Source of the DNA: Fen-330 sp050008465
GTDB lineage: Bacteria; Acidobacteriota; Terriglobia; Bryobacterales; Bryobacteraceae
Reading direction: 5' to 3'
Length of the DNA stretch: 64,000 nucleotides
Assembly: GCA_050008465.1 (NCBI GenBank)
Contig: JBEKMO010000011.1
Span: 1-64,000, forward strand
Below are positions 1 to 8,945 of this stretch, in pieces. The notes below the pieces were generated by a model. It was given only the letters and a program-made list of their open reading frames with translations, had not been told where the DNA came from and searched no databases. Position 1 is the stretch's first letter. Every line of letters starts with the position of its first letter. The position numbers and the translations under genes were made by a program.

Positions 1-216
1 ACAACTGCGACATTGGACGCCGCGCCACCATCCGCCGGGCCATTCTGGACGAAAACGTTGCGGTGCCTGATGGGACCTCGATCGGCTGTGACGTGGAAGC
101 CGATCGCCGCCATTATCACGTCACCGAGAGCGGAATCGTCGTGGTGGAAGGGTGCCCGCCACTCCAGACGTGGACTCGTCAGCTTCCAGTTCCGGGTTTC
201 CGGCGTGTTAGCATAG
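1..216 (+). CDS. glgC: Glucose-1-phosphate adenylyltransferase, C-terminal fragment (partial at left edge)
   Basis: Read from base 3, the frame gives the conserved GlgC C-terminus. It is a left-handed beta-helix segment (NCDIGRRATIRRAILDEN), then a GxD-x-EADRR-x-(H/F)-HVTESGIVVV block that ends near base 149. GlgC makes ADP-glucose for glycogen synthesis. The N-terminal catalytic part lies outside the window. The frame has no stop after this block: it stays open through the SRP RNA gene and into dnaX, while the other two frames stop at 209-211 and 214-216. Either the last codons carry a frameshift or base error, or the true end is unusual, so the 3' boundary is approximate. The assignment rests on the EADRR/HVTESG block. 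Confidence 0.75.
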   Translation, partial: TTATLDAAPPSAGPFWTKTLRCLMGPRSAVTWKPIAAIITSPRAESSWWKGARHSRRGLVSFQFRVSGVLA

Positions 217-221
217 GGATT

Positions 222-326
222 CCAGGCTCCGGGCTCCGTGCAACGGGCGGCCGTGAACCCCGCCAGGTCCGGAAGGAAGCAACGGTAACGGTGCGGTTCG
301 TGTGCCGCGGATCACCTGGGGCCTGG
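222..326 (+). ncRNA. ffs: Bacterial signal recognition particle RNA (4.5S type)
   Basis: The segment has the near-invariant SRP domain IV apical region (CCAGGTCCGGAAGGAAGCA at about 282-300), with the GGAA tetraloop and the asymmetric loop bound by the Ffh M domain. The ends 222-227 (CCAGGC) and 321-326 (GCCTGG) are complementary and the pairing extends inward, giving a single hairpin of about 105 nt. That is the usual size of the short bacterial form, without an Alu domain. It sits directly upstream of dnaX, a common arrangement. SRP RNA with Ffh targets nascent membrane proteins to FtsY. End positions are set by base pairing and may be off by a few bases. Confidence 0.9.
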
Positions 327-342
327 TTGGCCTTCCTCACCC

Positions 343-1914
343 ATGTATCAGGTCATCGCCAGGAAATACCGGCCCCAAACCTTCTCCGAGCTGGTGAACC
401 AGGAGCACGTCCGCACCACGCTCGAGCACGCCATCGCGCAGAACCGCGTCGCGCACGGCTACATCTTCTCCGGGCAGCGGGGCACGGGAAAAACCACCGT
501 CGCGCGCATCCTGGCGCGCTGCCTGAATTGCATCCAGGGGCCCACCACCGCCCCCTGCGGCGCCTGCGCGAGCTGCCTGGAGGTCTCCGCCTCGAACGCC
601 CCCGACGTCATCGAGATCGACGCCGCCTCCAACCGCGGCATCAACGAGATGCGCGAGCTGCGCGAGAATGTGCGTTACCGGCCCGCCCGCGACCGCTACA
701 AGGTCTTCATCGTCGACGAAGCCCACCAGATCACCAGCGAGGCCTTCAACGCCTTGCTCAAGACTCTCGAGGAGCCGCCCGAGTGGGTGGTGTTCGTGCT
801 GTGCACCACCGAGGCGCACAAGATCCCCGCCACCATCGCCTCGCGCTGCCAGCACTTCAGTTTCCGCTCCGTGGATTTCGACGAGATCCTGGCCCGCTTG
901 CGCTGGATCTGCGAGCAGGAAGGCATCCAGGCCGACCCGGAGACCTTCTCCGTGCTGGCGCAGGTGGGCGAGGGCAGCGTGCGCGACTCGCTTTCGGCCC
1001 TGGACCAGGCCATCGCCTGCTGCGGGACCACCCTCAACGCGGCCGAAGTCCGCAATCTGCTCGGCGCCTTCTCGCTCGACTCGCTCGCGCAGATTACCCA
1101 GACGCTCACGGACCGCAGTTCCTCGCGCATGCTGGAAATTGTGGACGAGCTGGTGCGCAACGGCCATCACTTGCAGCACTTCGTGCGCGAGCTGGCGCGC
1201 TATTTCCGCAACCTGCTGGTCACCAAGATCGCCGCCGCCAACCACCGGCTCGTCGCCGCCTCCGACCAGGAGCGCGAGCGGCTGTCCCAGATCGCCGCCT
1301 CCTTCTCCGAGCAGGACCTCACCCGTTACTTGCAGCTCACCCTCGACCTGTTCCGCGACTTGCAGTTCTCCTGGCAGCCGCGGCTGCATTTGGAGCTCGG
1401 GCTGGTCCGGCTCGTCGAGGCCGGCAAGCTCGTGCCCATCGAGGAAGCGCTGGCCAGCCTCGCCTCCGGCACGCCGGTTACTCCCACTCCAAGGCCCGCG
1501 GGCGGTGGTCTCCAGCAACGGCTCGTCGGCGCGCTCCACGAGCTTGGCATGGCCTTCACCGCCGATGCCGTAGAACACTCGCGCCTGGTCGAGTCCGGCG
1601 CCGAGCTTCAGTTCACCACGCCCCAGCAATTCATGCTCGGGATGCGCGTGAGCGACCTCGAAAAGGCCGTCAAGCACTTGAACGCCGGCAAGTGGAAGAT
1701 CAAGGTCGTCCCCGGCGGCGAAGCTGCTGCGACGCAGCCCCAGGCCACCAACGATGACGCCACCCGCCGCGCCCTGGCCCACCCGGAAGTGCAGCGCTTC
1801 CGCGAGGTCTTCCCCGGCGCCGAGGTCCGCGTCGTCCGCAAAACCGGCGCCCACAAAACCGGGGACAGTCACCCTGTTTCCGGGTTTTCCACCGACCCAG
1901 GAGAGGTCCCATGA
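343..1914 (+). CDS. dnaX: DNA polymerase III subunit gamma/tau
   Basis: This is the clamp-loader ATPase of the replicative polymerase, 523 aa. Visible motifs are Walker A GQRGTGKT (44-51), zinc-binding Cys 63, 72, 75 and 78, Walker B VFIVDEAH (121-128), the sensor region TTEAHKIPATIASRC (155-169) with the SRC arginine finger, and a tau-like C-terminal extension. ATG 343 lies only 16 nt after the SRP RNA and has no clear ribosome site. The stop overlaps the ybaB start (ATGA). The last 20 or so residues are encoded by a repeat hairpin (1855-1888) also found at 63740, so the tail is probably not conserved. I saw no A-rich slippery heptamer that would give a separate gamma product. Confidence 0.95.
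   Translation: MYQVIARKYRPQTFSELVNQEHVRTTLEHAIAQNRVAHGYIFSGQRGTGKTTVARILARCLNCIQGPTTAPCGACASCLEVSASNAPDVIEIDAASNRGINEMRELRENVRYRPARDRYKVFIVDEAHQITSEAFNALLKTLEEPPEWVVFVLCTTEAHKIPATIASRCQHFSFRSVDFDEILARLRWICEQEGIQADPETFSVLAQVGEGSVRDSLSALDQAIACCGTTLNAAEVRNLLGAFSLDSLAQITQTLTDRSSSRMLEIVDELVRNGHHLQHFVRELARYFRNLLVTKIAAANHRLVAASDQERERLSQIAASFSEQDLTRYLQLTLDLFRDLQFSWQPRLHLELGLVRLVEAGKLVPIEEALASLASGTPVTPTPRPAGGGLQQRLVGALHELGMAFTADAVEHSRLVESGAELQFTTPQQFMLGMRVSDLEKAVKHLNAGKWKIKVVPGGEAAATQPQATNDDATRRALAHPEVQRFREVFPGAEVRVVRKTGAHKTGDSHPVSGFSTDPGEVP
1855..1888. repeat. Family F repeat (GGGGACAGTCACC type) inside the 3' end of dnaX
   Basis: The core GGGGACAGTCACC is followed by a TGTTTCC segment. The flanks AAAACCGG and CCGGGTTTT pair, so the unit can form a hairpin. 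A second copy with the same order lies at 63740-63766, where it also coincides with the end of a coding segment. I recall this GACAGTCACC..TGTTTCC motif as widespread in bacteria near IS200-like (Y1) transposases. That association is from memory and no transposase is nearby. Confidence 0.7.
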
Positions 1915-2219
1915 AAATGCCCGGCAACATGCAGTCGATGATGAAGCAGGCCCAGCTTATGCAGCAGAAGCTGCAAGATGAAATCGCGCTGATCCGCGTC
2001 GAGGCCTCCGCCGGCGGCGGCATGGTCACCGTGAAGATGGACGGCCAGAAAACCGTGCTGGGCGTCAAGATCGATCCCGAGGTGGCCGGCGACGTCGAGA
2101 TGCTCCAAGACATGATGATGGCGGCCTTCAACGAGGCGGCCAAGAAAGTGGATGAGGAAGCGCAGCAGAAGACCCGCGCCATGCTGGGCGGGATGGGCCT
2201 CCCGCCAGGACTCTTCTGA
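1911..2219 (+). CDS. ybaB: YbaB/EbfC nucleoid-associated protein
   Basis: The product is a 102-aa DNA-binding dimer of the YbaB/EbfC family. It shows the typical Met/Gln-rich N-terminus, a central EASAGGGMVTVKMDGQ-like strand pair, and a C-terminal helix ending GMGLPPGLF. The gene sits between dnaX and recR, the conserved dnaX-ybaB-recR order. Its ATG overlaps the dnaX stop by 4 bp and recR starts immediately after its stop, so the three are probably translated as one coupled unit. A Met two codons in is a possible alternative start. Confidence 0.92.
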   Translation: MKMPGNMQSMMKQAQLMQQKLQDEIALIRVEASAGGGMVTVKMDGQKTVLGVKIDPEVAGDVEMLQDMMMAAFNEAAKKVDEEAQQKTRAMLGGMGLPPGLF

Positions 2220-2819
2220 ATGCCCGATTACGCCGAGCCGCTAGCCCGCCTGATCCAGGAATTCAAGCGCCTTCCGGGCATCGGGCAGAAGTCGGCGCAG
2301 CGCCTCGCCTTCCAGGTGCTGCGCTGCCCGCGCGAGGACGCCGAGCGCCTCGCCCAGGCCCTGCTGGACGTCAAGGACAAGCTCGGGCTGTGCACGGTAT
2401 GCAACAACATCAGCGACGGAGAGATGTGCCCGATCTGCTCCGACCCGGCCCGCGACACTTCTGTCCTCTGCGTGGTCGAGGAGCCCCATAACATCCTTCC
2501 CTTCGAGACCACGCGCCAGTTCTCCGGCCTCTATCACGTCCTCCACGGCGCCATTTCGCCGCTCAAGGGCATCGGTCCCGAGCAGCTCCGCATCAAGAGC
2601 CTCATCGAACGGCTCCAGCCCGGCAACGTGCGCGAGATGATCATCGCCACCAACCCCACCGTGGAAGGCGAGGCCACCGCGGCCTACCTCTCCAAGCTCA
2701 TCAAGCCGCTCGGCCTCAAGGTGACCCGGATCGCCATGGGCATTCCGGTGGGCAGCGACCTCGAGTTCGCCGACGAGGTCACCCTCACCAAGTCCCTGGA
2801 GAACCGCCGGGAGATGTAG
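2220..2819 (+). CDS. recR: Recombination mediator protein RecR
   Basis: This is the RecFOR-pathway loader that helps place RecA on gapped DNA, 199 aa, the family's normal length. In order it has a helix-hairpin-helix around residues 16-30 (RLPGIGQKSAQRLA), a C4 zinc finger (Cys 58, 61, 70, 73), and a Toprim domain from about 80 to 175 with VVEEPHN and ATNPTVEGEATA. The ATG abuts the ybaB stop with no spacer. All key residues are present. Confidence 0.95.
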   Translation: MPDYAEPLARLIQEFKRLPGIGQKSAQRLAFQVLRCPREDAERLAQALLDVKDKLGLCTVCNNISDGEMCPICSDPARDTSVLCVVEEPHNILPFETTRQFSGLYHVLHGAISPLKGIGPEQLRIKSLIERLQPGNVREMIIATNPTVEGEATAAYLSKLIKPLGLKVTRIAMGIPVGSDLEFADEVTLTKSLENRREM

Positions 2820-2826
2820 ATCGGGC

Positions 2827-2832
2827 TACACT
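2827..2832 (+). promoter_or_regulatory. Candidate -10 element (TACACT) for the small secreted protein gene
   Basis: TACACT lies just after the recR stop and 30 nt before the ATG at 2862. No convincing -35 was found. The same hexamer precedes the genes at 20325 and 21409, which is the main reason to list it. Confidence 0.3.
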
Positions 2833-2861
2833 GGAAGAGATTGGCAAGGAGGAGCTTGAAT

Positions 2862-3185
2862 ATGAAGAGAATTGCGATCGTTGTGCTCGCGGCGTTGGTG
2901 TTCGCCGCAGTTTCCATGGCCGCGTCCTGGACCGGCTGGATTTCCGATGAGAAGTGCGGCGCCAAGGGGGCCAACGCGGCACACGCCGACTGCGCCAAGC
3001 ACTGCATCAAAGCCGGCATGAAGCCGGTGCTCGCCACCGATGCCGGGCAGGTGTTCAACATCGCCAATCCGGACAAAGTGACGCAGTACGCCGGCGAAAA
3101 AGTCGAAATCATCGGCCACGAGACCAACGGCGTCATCGAGGTCAAAGACGTGAAGCCGGTGGCCAAGCCGAGTCCAACGAGCTAG
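2862..3185 (+). CDS. Small secreted protein of unknown function
   Basis: A 107-aa product with a signal peptide (MKRIAIVVLAALVFAAVSMA) and a short mature domain with WTGWISDEKCG, HADCAKHC and a VEIIGHETNGVIEVKDVKP strand region. ATG 2862 is chosen because AAGGAGG lies at 2847-2853; the frame is open a little further upstream. Similar small exported proteins with a conserved W-x-D-x-x-C-G motif are common in acidobacteria, as I recall, with no established role. The three cysteines (in EKCG, ADC and KHC) could bind metal or form disulfides; that is inference. Confidence 0.75.
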   Translation: MKRIAIVVLAALVFAAVSMAASWTGWISDEKCGAKGANAAHADCAKHCIKAGMKPVLATDAGQVFNIANPDKVTQYAGEKVEIIGHETNGVIEVKDVKPVAKPSPTS

Positions 3186-3200
3186 CGCCCGACCTTCCGG

Positions 3201-3225
3201 TAGGATAAGGCTCCAGCCTTGTCCT
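3201..3225. repeat. Family E repeat hairpin
   Basis: An imperfect palindrome: AGGATAAGGCT, two loop bases, AGCCTTGTCCT. A close variant lies at 26603-26627. It could form a hairpin at the end of the preceding transcript, but it lacks a T-run. Confidence 0.6.
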
Positions 3226-3253
3226 GCCGCCTTTTCCATCTGAAAGGATCACC

Positions 3254-4786
<1,533 letters not shown>

Positions 4787-4787
4787 C

Positions 4788-6311
4788 ATGATTCGCAGAG
4801 CTCTTTTCGCGTTCGTGTTTTCCGCCGCGCTGTTGCTCCCGGCGCAAACCTATCAGGAGCGCATCGACGCCGCCATGAAGCGCATCGACCAGACCATCGC
4901 CCGCGGGCCGTTCCAGGCCACCTGGGAATCGCTCGAGACCTGCCAGCCGCCGCAGTGGTACCTGGACGCGAAGTTCGGAATCTTCATCCACTGGGGCGTC
5001 TATTCCGTCCCAGCCTTCGGCAGCGAGTGGTACCCGCGGAATATGTATCTGGCGGGCACGCCGGAATTCAAACACCATCTCGAGAAGTACGGTCCCCAAT
5101 CCAAGTTCGGCTACAAGGACTTCATTCCGATGTTCCGGGCCGAGAAGTTCGACGCCAACCGCTGGGCCGAGCTGTTCCGCAAGGCCGGCGCGCGATACGT
5201 CATGCCGGTGGCGGAGCATCACGACGGCTTCCCGATGTATGACTCCGACCTCACCGAGTGGTGCGCCGCCAAGATGGGGCCGAAGCGCGACGTGGTGGGA
5301 GAGCTGGCCGCCGCCGTCCGCAAGCAGGGCCTGCATTTCACCGCCTCCTCGCACCGCGCCGAGCACTGGTTCTTCATGGAGGGCGGCATGGCCTTCGATT
5401 CCGACGTGCGAGACCCGCACTACCTTTCCTTCTACGGCCCTGCGCAACCCAAGCGCCTGCCCGGCGCCAAGCAGGACAACCAGCCCAATGAGGCGCATCT
5501 GAAGGACTGGCTGGCGCGCACCTCCGAGATTGTCGAGAAGTACCGGCCCGAGGTCGTCTGGTTCGACTGGTGGATCGAAGAGCCGGCCTTCCGGCCCTAC
5601 TTCCAGAAGTTCGCCGCCTACTACTACAACCGCGGCGCGGAGTGGAACAGCGGCGGCGTGGCCATCAATTACAAGCTCAATGCCTTCCCGGATAAGGCCG
5701 CCGTGCTGGATATCGAGCGCGGCAAGCTTTCCGCCATCCGGCCGTTGTTCTGGCAGACCGACACTTCGATCAGCCTGAAATCCTGGGGCTACATCGACAA
5801 CGACACCTTCCGCTCTCCCGACTCTCTGGTGGACGACCTGGTCGATATAGTCAGCAAGAACGGCTGCCTGCTGCTGAATGTCGGCCCCAAGCCCGACGGC
5901 ACGATCCCGGATCAGGCCGAGAAGATCCTGCTCGAGATGGGCCGCTGGCTGGCCGTGAACGGCGAGGCCATCTATGGCACGCGGCCCTGGAAGGTTTTCG
6001 GGGAGGGCCCCACCCAGGTGGTGGGCGGTTCCTTCAAGGACACCGCCAGCAAGCCCTTCACGGGCGAGGATTTCCGCTTCACCACCAAGCGCGGCACGCT
6101 GTACGCGATCGCGCTGGCCTGGCCCGAAAACGGCAAAGCCGTCATCAAGGCGCTGGCTGCCGGCTCGCCGCACCTCACGCGTAAGATCCGCTCGGTCGAG
6201 CTGCTCGGCTCGAAAACGAAGCTGAAGTGGGCGCGCACCGCGACCGGGCTCGAGATCGACCTGCCCGCCGAAAAGCCCGGCGATTACGCCTTCGCCTTCA
6301 AGATCCGATAG
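4788..6311 (+). CDS. Secreted alpha-L-fucosidase, GH29 family
   Basis: A 507-aa retaining fucosidase. An N-terminal signal peptide (about 1-20) precedes the GH29 barrel with KFGIFIHWGVYSVPAF (62-77), EWYPRNMY, VMPVAEHHDGF (138-148), and the nucleophile Asp260 in VVWFDWW. A C-terminal domain follows from about 380. It begins 1 nt after the GH51 stop, so translation is probably coupled. The pair suggests a small glycan-trimming locus; no transporter or regulator is adjacent. Confidence 0.92.
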   Translation: MIRRALFAFVFSAALLLPAQTYQERIDAAMKRIDQTIARGPFQATWESLETCQPPQWYLDAKFGIFIHWGVYSVPAFGSEWYPRNMYLAGTPEFKHHLEKYGPQSKFGYKDFIPMFRAEKFDANRWAELFRKAGARYVMPVAEHHDGFPMYDSDLTEWCAAKMGPKRDVVGELAAAVRKQGLHFTASSHRAEHWFFMEGGMAFDSDVRDPHYLSFYGPAQPKRLPGAKQDNQPNEAHLKDWLARTSEIVEKYRPEVVWFDWWIEEPAFRPYFQKFAAYYYNRGAEWNSGGVAINYKLNAFPDKAAVLDIERGKLSAIRPLFWQTDTSISLKSWGYIDNDTFRSPDSLVDDLVDIVSKNGCLLLNVGPKPDGTIPDQAEKILLEMGRWLAVNGEAIYGTRPWKVFGEGPTQVVGGSFKDTASKPFTGEDFRFTTKRGTLYAIALAWPENGKAVIKALAAGSPHLTRKIRSVELLGSKTKLKWARTATGLEIDLPAEKPGDYAFAFKIR

Positions 6312-6316
6312 CTACG

Positions 6317-6946
6317 ATGGGCCTGCAACGTTTCTTCGCGGCGCAGTTACGCAAGCCCAGCGGCCTGCTCGGCTCGATGATCGTGGCGAGGGCCATGAAC
6401 ACGGCAAACCAGCGCCTGGTGAACACCGCGATCGAGTTGCTCGATCTCCGGCCGGGCGATGCCGTGCTCGATATCGGTTTTGGAGGCGGACAGTCGCTGG
6501 TGGCAATGGCGGGCCGGGTGACGCAGGGCCTCGTCGTCGGCGTCGACTATTCTCCCGAGATGGTCGCGCGCGCCGGAAAGCGCATCCGGCGGCTGGGCCT
6601 GGATTCGCGCGTCAGGCTTTGCCTCGGCGATGCCGCTAGGCTGCCCTTTCGCGACCAATCGTTCGACAGGGTCATAACGGCCAACACCATCTACTTCTGG
6701 CCTGACCTGGGCGCGGGCCTCCGCGAGATCGCCCGGGTGACCAAGTCGCGGGGCCGGCTGGCGATCGCCCTGCGGTCGCGCGCATGCATGTCACGCTGGT
6801 CCTTCACCAGACATGGCTTCACGCTCTATGACCCCGAGCAAGTGGCCGCGGCGATGGCCGCCGCCGGTTTTCCAGCGCCGACGATTGACCACCGCGATCG
6901 AGACAAGACGGCTGACATCGTAGTGGTCCTGGGAGAGCGGCCCTGA
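6317..6946 (+). CDS. Class I SAM-dependent methyltransferase
   Basis: A 209-aa cytoplasmic protein with the SAM-binding motif VLDIGFGGGQ (50-59), acidic ribose-binding loop VGVDYSPEM, and post-I region GDAARLPFRDQSFDRV, as in UbiE/type-11 methyltransferases. The frame is open into the fucosidase gene, but ATG 6317 gives the natural N-terminus (MGLQRFFAAQLRKPSG). The substrate cannot be told from sequence. The spacing of 5 nt after the fucosidase gene suggests co-transcription. Its stop is directly adjacent to the stop of the convergent oxidoreductase. Confidence 0.85.
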   Translation: MGLQRFFAAQLRKPSGLLGSMIVARAMNTANQRLVNTAIELLDLRPGDAVLDIGFGGGQSLVAMAGRVTQGLVVGVDYSPEMVARAGKRIRRLGLDSRVRLCLGDAARLPFRDQSFDRVITANTIYFWPDLGAGLREIARVTKSRGRLAIALRSRACMSRWSFTRHGFTLYDPEQVAAAMAAAGFPAPTIDHRDRDKTADIVVVLGERP

Positions 6947-8026
6947 TTATTTCCTGGGAAAGCCGCGCAGGTATTGACGCGGAACCTCGGCCTCCCGGCC
7001 CAGCTTCCGGGCGGCGTGCAGGGGCCAATAGGGACTCCGCAGGAACTCGCGCGCCAACAGAACCAGGTCCGCCTGCCCGCCGCGGATGATGTTATCGGCC
7101 TGCTCGGGTTCGGTGATCAGCCCCACCGCTCCGGTCAGGATGCCGGCTTCGCGCCGGATGCGCTCGGCGAACCCAACCTGGTAGCCGGGCGCGGCCGGGA
7201 TGCGCGCCTCCGGGCTGGCGCCCCCCGACGAGCAGTCCACCAGATCGACGCCGCACTCGCGCAGGCGCTTGCCAAGCTCCACGGATTCGTCGAGATTCCA
7301 GCCGCCTTCCATCCAGTCGGTGGCCGAAATCCGCAGGAAAAGGGGAAGCGTGTCGGGCCACGCGGCACGCACCGCTCCGGCAACCTCGCGCACCATGCGG
7401 GTCCGCGCGTCGAAGCTCCCGCCGTACTCGTCCGTGCGATGATTCGAGAGCGGCGAGAGGAACTGGTGCAGTAGGTATCCGTGGGCACTGTGAATCTCGA
7501 CCACCTCGAAGCCGGCCTCGCGGGCGCGTCGTGCCGCCTGCGCAAACGCCCCGACGATGACGCGAATCTCCGCGACGCTCAGCTCGGCGGGAACCGGATC
7601 CGCGGGCCGGAAAGGAATCGCGCTCGGCGCCACCGTCTGCCAGCCGCCGGCTTCCGCAGGGATCGCCCCGTCGCCCGTCCAGGGCGCCTGCGTGCTCGCC
7701 TTGCGGCCGGCGTGCGCAAGCTGAATCCCCGGAACCGCGCCCTGCTCCTTCACGAACCGCGCGATGCGCGCCAGGCCCTCGATGTGCTCGTCCTTCCAGA
7801 TGCCGAGATCGACTGGCGAGATGCGTCCCCGCGCTTCCACCGCGCTGGCCTCGGCGATCACCGCCCCCGCGCCGCCCACCGCCCGGCTCCCAAGATGCAC
7901 CAGGTGCCAGTCGCTGGCGAAGCCATCCTCGGCCGAATACTGGCACATCGGCGAAACGGCGATCCGGTTCCGAAAACCGACGCCGCGAATCGTGAGTGGC
8001 GCGAAAAGATGTAGATCCGGTTCCAT
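6947..8026 (-). CDS. NADH:flavin oxidoreductase, Old Yellow Enzyme family (YqjM-like)
   Basis: A 359-aa FMN enzyme that reduces activated C=C bonds of enals, enones or xenobiotics. Motifs are SPMCQYSAEDG with Cys28 (the YqjM-class redox-sensing cysteine), QLAHAGRKAS (102-111), EIHSAHGYLLHQFLSPLSN with His179/His182 as substrate anchors, and YGGS (201-204). The ORF extends upstream, but ATG 8026 matches the YqjM N-terminus (DLHLFAPLTIRGVGFRNRIA). It ends back-to-back with the methyltransferase and is divergent from the toxin-antitoxin pair. Confidence 0.92.
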   Translation of the reverse strand: MEPDLHLFAPLTIRGVGFRNRIAVSPMCQYSAEDGFASDWHLVHLGSRAVGGAGAVIAEASAVEARGRISPVDLGIWKDEHIEGLARIARFVKEQGAVPGIQLAHAGRKASTQAPWTGDGAIPAEAGGWQTVAPSAIPFRPADPVPAELSVAEIRVIVGAFAQAARRAREAGFEVVEIHSAHGYLLHQFLSPLSNHRTDEYGGSFDARTRMVREVAGAVRAAWPDTLPLFLRISATDWMEGGWNLDESVELGKRLRECGVDLVDCSSGGASPEARIPAAPGYQVGFAERIRREAGILTGAVGLITEPEQADNIIRGGQADLVLLAREFLRSPYWPLHAARKLGREAEVPRQYLRGFPRK

Positions 8027-8079
8027 GCTTCGAGTATGCACCGAGCGGTCCACACTGCCTTCGCCGCCAGGTTTCATGC

Positions 8080-8104
8080 TATCATGCGGTTGAAAGGCAT
8101 GATA
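8080..8104. promoter_or_regulatory. Candidate operator: perfect 8-bp inverted repeat at the antitoxin start
   Basis: TATCATGC (8080-8087), nine spacer bases, then GCATGATA (8097-8104). The two arms are perfect complements, and the right arm ends on the A of the antitoxin ATG. The spacer and arm junction contain the AAAGG ribosome site. An AbrB-fold antitoxin bound here would block its own translation start or promoter, the usual autoregulation of type II pairs. The function is inferred from position and symmetry only. Confidence 0.55.
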
Positions 8105-8367
8105 TGGCCGTCGAGGTGAAAACGATCGGATCCAGTGGGCAGATCTCCATCGGGAAGCAGCACGCCGGCCGCACCGTGACGCTCGAGGAGATCGAAGAGG
8201 GCGTCTGGCTGGTCAAGGCTGCCCGGGTGATTCCGGAGAATGAATTGTGGCTCCACAGTCCGCCTGCCACCGAGACTCTGGCCCGGGCCCTCGAGTGGGC
8301 CGAGCGCAACCCGCCCAAGGTATCCGACCTGGACAAGCTGGCGGCGAAGCTGAAGAGGCGCCGCTAG
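8104..8367 (+). CDS. AbrB/MazE-like antitoxin
   Basis: An 87-aa protein with an N-terminal swapped-hairpin DNA-binding segment (MAVEVKTIGSSGQISIGKQHAG..VTLEEIEEGVWLVKAARVIP) and a C-terminal toxin-binding tail (ALEWAERNPPKVSDLDKLAAKLKRRR). The frame is open upstream, but ATG 8104 is preceded by AAAGG and starts the fold. Sixteen nt separate it from the downstream toxin-like gene. Together they form a type II toxin-antitoxin module. The antitoxin likely represses the operon through the inverted repeat overlapping its start. Confidence 0.75.
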   Translation: MAVEVKTIGSSGQISIGKQHAGRTVTLEEIEEGVWLVKAARVIPENELWLHSPPATETLARALEWAERNPPKVSDLDKLAAKLKRRR

Positions 8368-8383
8368 ACGCGTCCGTTTCGCC

Positions 8384-8680
8384 ATGGATCGAATCCTGCT
8401 GGATCTGAACAATCCGGTGTTCCAGGAGACCTGGTTTGCCTTGCAGCGCGCGGAGGCGCTGTCGGTGCTCGCGACCCTCAGGAAAGTCCGCCAGATGGAC
8501 TGGAACCAGCTCTACCGGGACCGGGGGTTGCGTTGGGAGGCCATTCTCTCCCGAACCGGACCAGCCGGCCAGCGCCTCTATAGCCTTCGAGTAACGAGAA
8601 GGGTTCGGGCCATCGGCTACCGGGATGGGGACTTCTTGCGGCTCCTGTCACTCCACCCCGATCATGACTCCGCCTACTAG
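8384..8680 (+). CDS. RelE/ParE-fold toxin-like protein
   Basis: A 98-aa basic protein. Its C-terminal half, RLYSLRVTRRVRAIGYRDGDFLRLLSLHPDHDSAY, has the Arg-rich strand pattern ending in a His/Tyr tail that is typical of RelE-fold ribonuclease toxins. The N-terminal half is helical. It follows the AbrB-like antitoxin in the same orientation, which supports a toxin role. Related two-gene pairs are common in acidobacteria and cyanobacteria, as I recall. Activity is not established from sequence. The stop abuts a fragment of a family A repeat. Confidence 0.65.
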   Translation: MDRILLDLNNPVFQETWFALQRAEALSVLATLRKVRQMDWNQLYRDRGLRWEAILSRTGPAGQRLYSLRVTRRVRAIGYRDGDFLRLLSLHPDHDSAY

Positions 8681-8696
8681 GAGCCGCGACCGTGAG
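8681..8696. repeat. Truncated family A repeat
   Basis: GAGCCGCGACCGTGAG matches the first half of the family A unit found complete at 13746, 27834 and 42348. It ends abruptly where the remnant TPR gene begins, so it may mark the edge of an insertion or deletion. Confidence 0.5.
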
Positions 8697-8700
8697 TGCC

Positions 8701-8916
8701 CTATTCCCCTAGTCGTGAGAGCATTTGTTTGGCCCTCGATCCCATCGGCGAATCGGGTGCGATCCGGATCATCTGTTTGAGTTGCTCCACCGCCTTCTGG
8801 CGCTCCCCGGATTTGAAATACACTCCGCCCAGGTTCCAGCGAGCTTCCATGAGTTTCGGCATGCATTGAATGGCCTTCTCGAGTATGGGCCGGGCACCCC
8901 GGACCATACTCGAGAC
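8701..8916 (-). pseudogene. C-terminal remnant of a TPR protein
   Basis: On the minus strand the last 68 codons encode one and a half TPR units (RPILEKAIQCMPKLMEARWNLGGVYFKSGERQKAVEQLKQMIRIAPDSPMG) and end normally in a stop at 8701. No plausible start lies upstream and the homology stops near 8907, so only the 3' end of a gene remains. The missing part was probably lost when the lower-GC segment to the right arrived. Confidence 0.6.
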
Positions 8917-8945
8917 GTCATTGCGGTTCGGAAGCCCCGTGGAAG

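Noticed and set aside
222..326. Continuation of the glgC coding sequence through this stretch
   Set aside because: The sequence is a textbook SRP RNA with pairing ends and the conserved apical loop; protein homology ends near base 149.
337..1872. Long open frame antisense to dnaX, and similar long antisense frames elsewhere (for example 28852-31338 minus, 45804-48374 plus, 50676-52892 plus)
   Set aside because: They mirror real genes in a GC-rich genome with few stop codons; the translated residues are low-complexity and match no protein pattern.
343..1914. Programmed frameshift in dnaX giving a gamma form
   Set aside because: No A-rich slippery heptamer with a downstream hairpin was found in the expected region.
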